Below, piece after piece: positions 5,829-7,486 of a stretch of DNA of 7,486 nucleotides; the stretch's first letter is position 1, and the number at the start of each line of letters is the position of its first letter. The stretch comes from Anaerobacillus alkalidiazotrophicus (GTDB lineage Bacteria > Bacillota > Bacilli > Bacillales_H > Anaerobacillaceae): assembly GCF_001866055.1 (NCBI RefSeq), contig NZ_MLQS01000024.1:98533-106018 (forward strand), read 5' to 3'. Position numbers and translations under genes: made by a program. Under the pieces are notes generated by a model. The model did not search any database. It was not told where the DNA came from and saw only the letters and a program-made list of their open reading frames with translations.

Positions 5829-6480
5829 ACTCAAAGAGCTTGTGTTTATGACAATACGTAGCTGCTTCTACACGATTGTTTACATTTAACTTTGACAATA
5901 CGGTACTAACGTAATTACGAACGGTTTTCTCTACCAAGTGCATTTCAACTGCAATTTCTTTGTTCGTTAATCCTCTTGAAAGTAGTTTTAATACTTCCTT
6001 TTCTTGTTTCGTTAAATCTTTTAGTATTTGGTGTTCTTCCGTCATTCCTTTCATTTTCCGAAAAACCTTTGCGGTAATCTCTGGATCTAACAAAGACTTA
6101 CCTTCTGCAACTAATTTAATCGAACGAATTAATTCTTTACTATCTAAACCTTTTAATAAGTAGCCACTAGCTCCAGCCATAATAGAATTAAAGATGGATT
6201 CATCTTCAGCAAAGGAGCTTAGCATGATAATATTTACTTCTGGAAGTTTCTCTTTAATTTTTTGGCAGGCTATGATTCCACTGTCTTTTGAAACACTTGC
6301 TTCCATCGACAATTTTACATCCATTAAAATAACATCTGGCTTTAAACGTATTGCCTGTGTAATAGCTTCTTCTTCCATACTTGCTTCTCCAACCACTTCA
6401 AATTCTGGCTGCAATTGTAATAAACTAATTAATCCAAGTCTAACTACCTCGTGATCATCGACAATCAACAACTTGACCAT
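5827..6480 (-). CDS. NarL/FixJ-family response regulator with LuxR-type DNA-binding domain
   Basis: This 217-aa transcription regulator is activated by phosphorylation from the partner kinase. Residues 1-120 form the receiver: acidic pocket D8-D9, phosphorylated Asp D54 (ILMDV), switch Ser S88, and K110 in YLLKG. Residues 155-217 are the LuxR/GerE helix-turn-helix (LTKQEKEVLKLLSRGLTNKE, then TVRNYVSTVLSKLNVNNRVEA). It looks closest to DevR/LiaR/DegU-like regulators. One oddity is the loop after D54: the usual D-x-x-x-P-x-x-x-G is replaced by a longer stretch (VKLSMEASVSKDSG) without the proline, about six residues extra. The ATG at 6480 directly follows the kinase stop codon; AGGAGAGG inside the kinase end serves as ribosome binding site, so the two are probably translationally coupled. 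Its likely target is the downstream DoxX-like gene (inference). Confidence 0.95.
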   Translation of the reverse strand: MVKLLIVDDHEVVRLGLISLLQLQPEFEVVGEASMEEEAITQAIRLKPDVILMDVKLSMEASVSKDSGIIACQKIKEKLPEVNIIMLSSFAEDESIFNSIMAGASGYLLKGLDSKELIRSIKLVAEGKSLLDPEITAKVFRKMKGMTEEHQILKDLTKQEKEVLKLLSRGLTNKEIAVEMHLVEKTVRNYVSTVLSKLNVNNRVEAATYCHKHKLFE

Positions 6481-7486
6481 TTAAGCGCCCTCTCCTTCTA
6501 CTGGAACTTTAATAAAAATGTTCGTCCCTTTCTTTTTATGAGACTTTAATTTTAATTGACCGTTTATGGCTTGAACTCGTTCTTTCATGTTTTTTAAACC
6601 TTGTTTTGATCCTAAGCTATTTTTTTCTTTTGACAGTATTGAGTTTGTAGAAAACCCGATTCCATCATCTTTGATTTCAATAATAAGTAAATCATCTTTC
6701 CCACTAATATGAACGACTAATGTAGTTGCTTGGGCATGCTTAATTACATTTGTTACCGCCTCTTTAATAATGTGTGAAATATGATATTTAATTTTTATCG
6801 GAATTTCATATCCTTTGTAATCGTAATGAAAAGTAAAATCAATGATTTCGTCAATATTTAATTCTTCAAAAACTTCTTCAACCCGACTTTTTAATGTTTG
6901 TTTTTTTTCAGTAGATCTTCGTAACTCACCAATATAGCTTCGAATCTGTGTAATAATTAGATTTCTTTTTTCTAAACAAACATCTAACTTCTCTTTAGCC
7001 ATTTCAGGATCTCTATCCAGTAAATGCTTTACAACATCCAATTGTAGGTTCATCGCATACATTGATTGAATAATGCCATCATGTAGATCCTGAGCAAAAC
7101 GGTTTCTCTCTTCATAAACCGCTTTTTCTTTATGACTTTCTCTCAGTCGTTCAAGGTACTCTTGATCAAAAACTTGGATTAATTTAAGAACGGAAATAGT
7201 CATTAATAATCCACTAGTTGCACGAATAAGTTCAATTGGGATCCCTGTAACTTGAAAGAATATTTTAGAATTAATGATTCCAGCAAAATACACAGGACCT
7301 TCTGGAACGAACAAACCTCCTGCAATCCCATAAATAAAGAAAGAAGTACTTGCAAGCGTTAAAACTTTAATAAACTGTTTATGACCAAAGTCAATAAACT
7401 CTTGCTTTTGAATATAAATTCCATAGCCTGTTAAAAGCGCCCCAGGTAAAGCAAAAAGATATCTTGACCAAATATCACTAACTCTG
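6481..7486 (-). CDS. Membrane sensor histidine kinase, HisKA_3 (NarL-partner) type, 5' end off the window
   Basis: The reading frame is open from the window edge to the stop TAA at 6483-6481, giving about 334 visible residues (numbered here from the edge). A TTG at 7314 could be mistaken for the start, but upstream codons encode membrane sequence (RYLFALPGALLTGYGIYIQ, then FIKVLTLASTSFFIYGIAGG), so the gene continues beyond 7486. The N-terminal part has at least three hydrophobic segments. Then comes a linker (FDQEYLERLRESHKEKAVYE), the HisKA_3 dimerisation/phosphoacceptor helix with ERNRFAQDLHDGIIQS (phospho-His about 135), and the HATPase_c domain: N box KEAVTNVIKHA (about 241-251), G1 DDGIGF (273-278), G2 GLKNMKERV (296-304), and final GTNIFIKVP. 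This architecture matches LiaS/DesK/DegS-like kinases that pair with NarL-type regulators, here encoded directly downstream. The stimulus is unknown; sensing in or near the membrane is likely. Confidence 0.93.
   Translation of the reverse strand, partial: RVSDIWSRYLFALPGALLTGYGIYIQKQEFIDFGHKQFIKVLTLASTSFFIYGIAGGLFVPEGPVYFAGIINSKIFFQVTGIPIELIRATSGLLMTISVLKLIQVFDQEYLERLRESHKEKAVYEERNRFAQDLHDGIIQSMYAMNLQLDVVKHLLDRDPEMAKEKLDVCLEKRNLIITQIRSYIGELRRSTEKKQTLKSRVEEVFEELNIDEIIDFTFHYDYKGYEIPIKIKYHISHIIKEAVTNVIKHAQATTLVVHISGKDDLLIIEIKDDGIGFSTNSILSKEKNSLGSKQGLKNMKERVQAINGQLKLKSHKKKGTNIFIKVPVEGEGA

Noticed and set aside
5960..6454. Plus-strand frames antisense to the response regulator
   Set aside because: They mirror a well-supported gene and contain no recognisable motif.
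7312..7314. TTG as the start codon of the histidine kinase
   Set aside because: The frame stays open upstream to the window edge and encodes plausible membrane helices, so this is an internal codon of a longer gene.

Overview
The window looks like accessory chromosome from a low-GC Gram-positive of the Bacillaceae type. The evidence is AT-rich codon use, strong AGGAGG-type ribosome binding sites, short intergenic gaps with U-tract terminators, and the protein families present. I cannot name the species. The DNA is mostly short, separately transcribed units facing different ways, not one long operon.

Left edge (1-537): the start of an IS200/IS605-family Y1 transposase gene (tnpA, minus strand) runs off the window. 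A 10-bp hairpin holds its start codon. To its right is about 240 bp of dense hairpins, probably IS end sequence and possibly remnant right-end or guide-RNA-type sequence, then a sigma-A-like promoter. The promoter drives a long (610 aa) UbiD-family prenylated-FMN decarboxylase (538-2370). This length class includes menaquinone (futalosine pathway) decarboxylases, but no other pathway gene is visible.

Middle (2371-4248): the decarboxylase gene and an unrecognised 98-aa minus-strand gene (2517-2813) converge on a terminator at 2385-2422. Divergent from the small gene is an exported 358-aa protein (2985-4061). Its core is rich in His and Cys and carries an H-x14-G-H-F-C pattern, spaced like the L,D-transpeptidase signature. 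Between this gene and the next, convergent one lies a hairpin and a potential H-type pseudoknot (4090-4190), probably a structured repeat.

Right part (4249-7486, all minus strand): a membrane histidine kinase (5' end off the window) abuts a NarL/LuxR-type response regulator, with no bases between stop and start. A strong terminator follows the regulator. Next come a perfect 16-bp palindrome and a weak promoter region, then a 469-aa membrane protein with two DoxX-type domains. The simplest reading is a two-component system whose target is the downstream DoxX-like gene, with the palindrome as a candidate operator. The signal and the physiological role (quinone or sulfur redox, or envelope stress) cannot be read from the sequence.

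I saw no tRNA, rRNA or CRISPR array. The most interesting leads are the cryptic transpeptidase-like exported protein, the palindrome and terminator built from one repeated hexamer, the pseudoknot element at 4159-4179, and the hairpin-controlled tnpA start.
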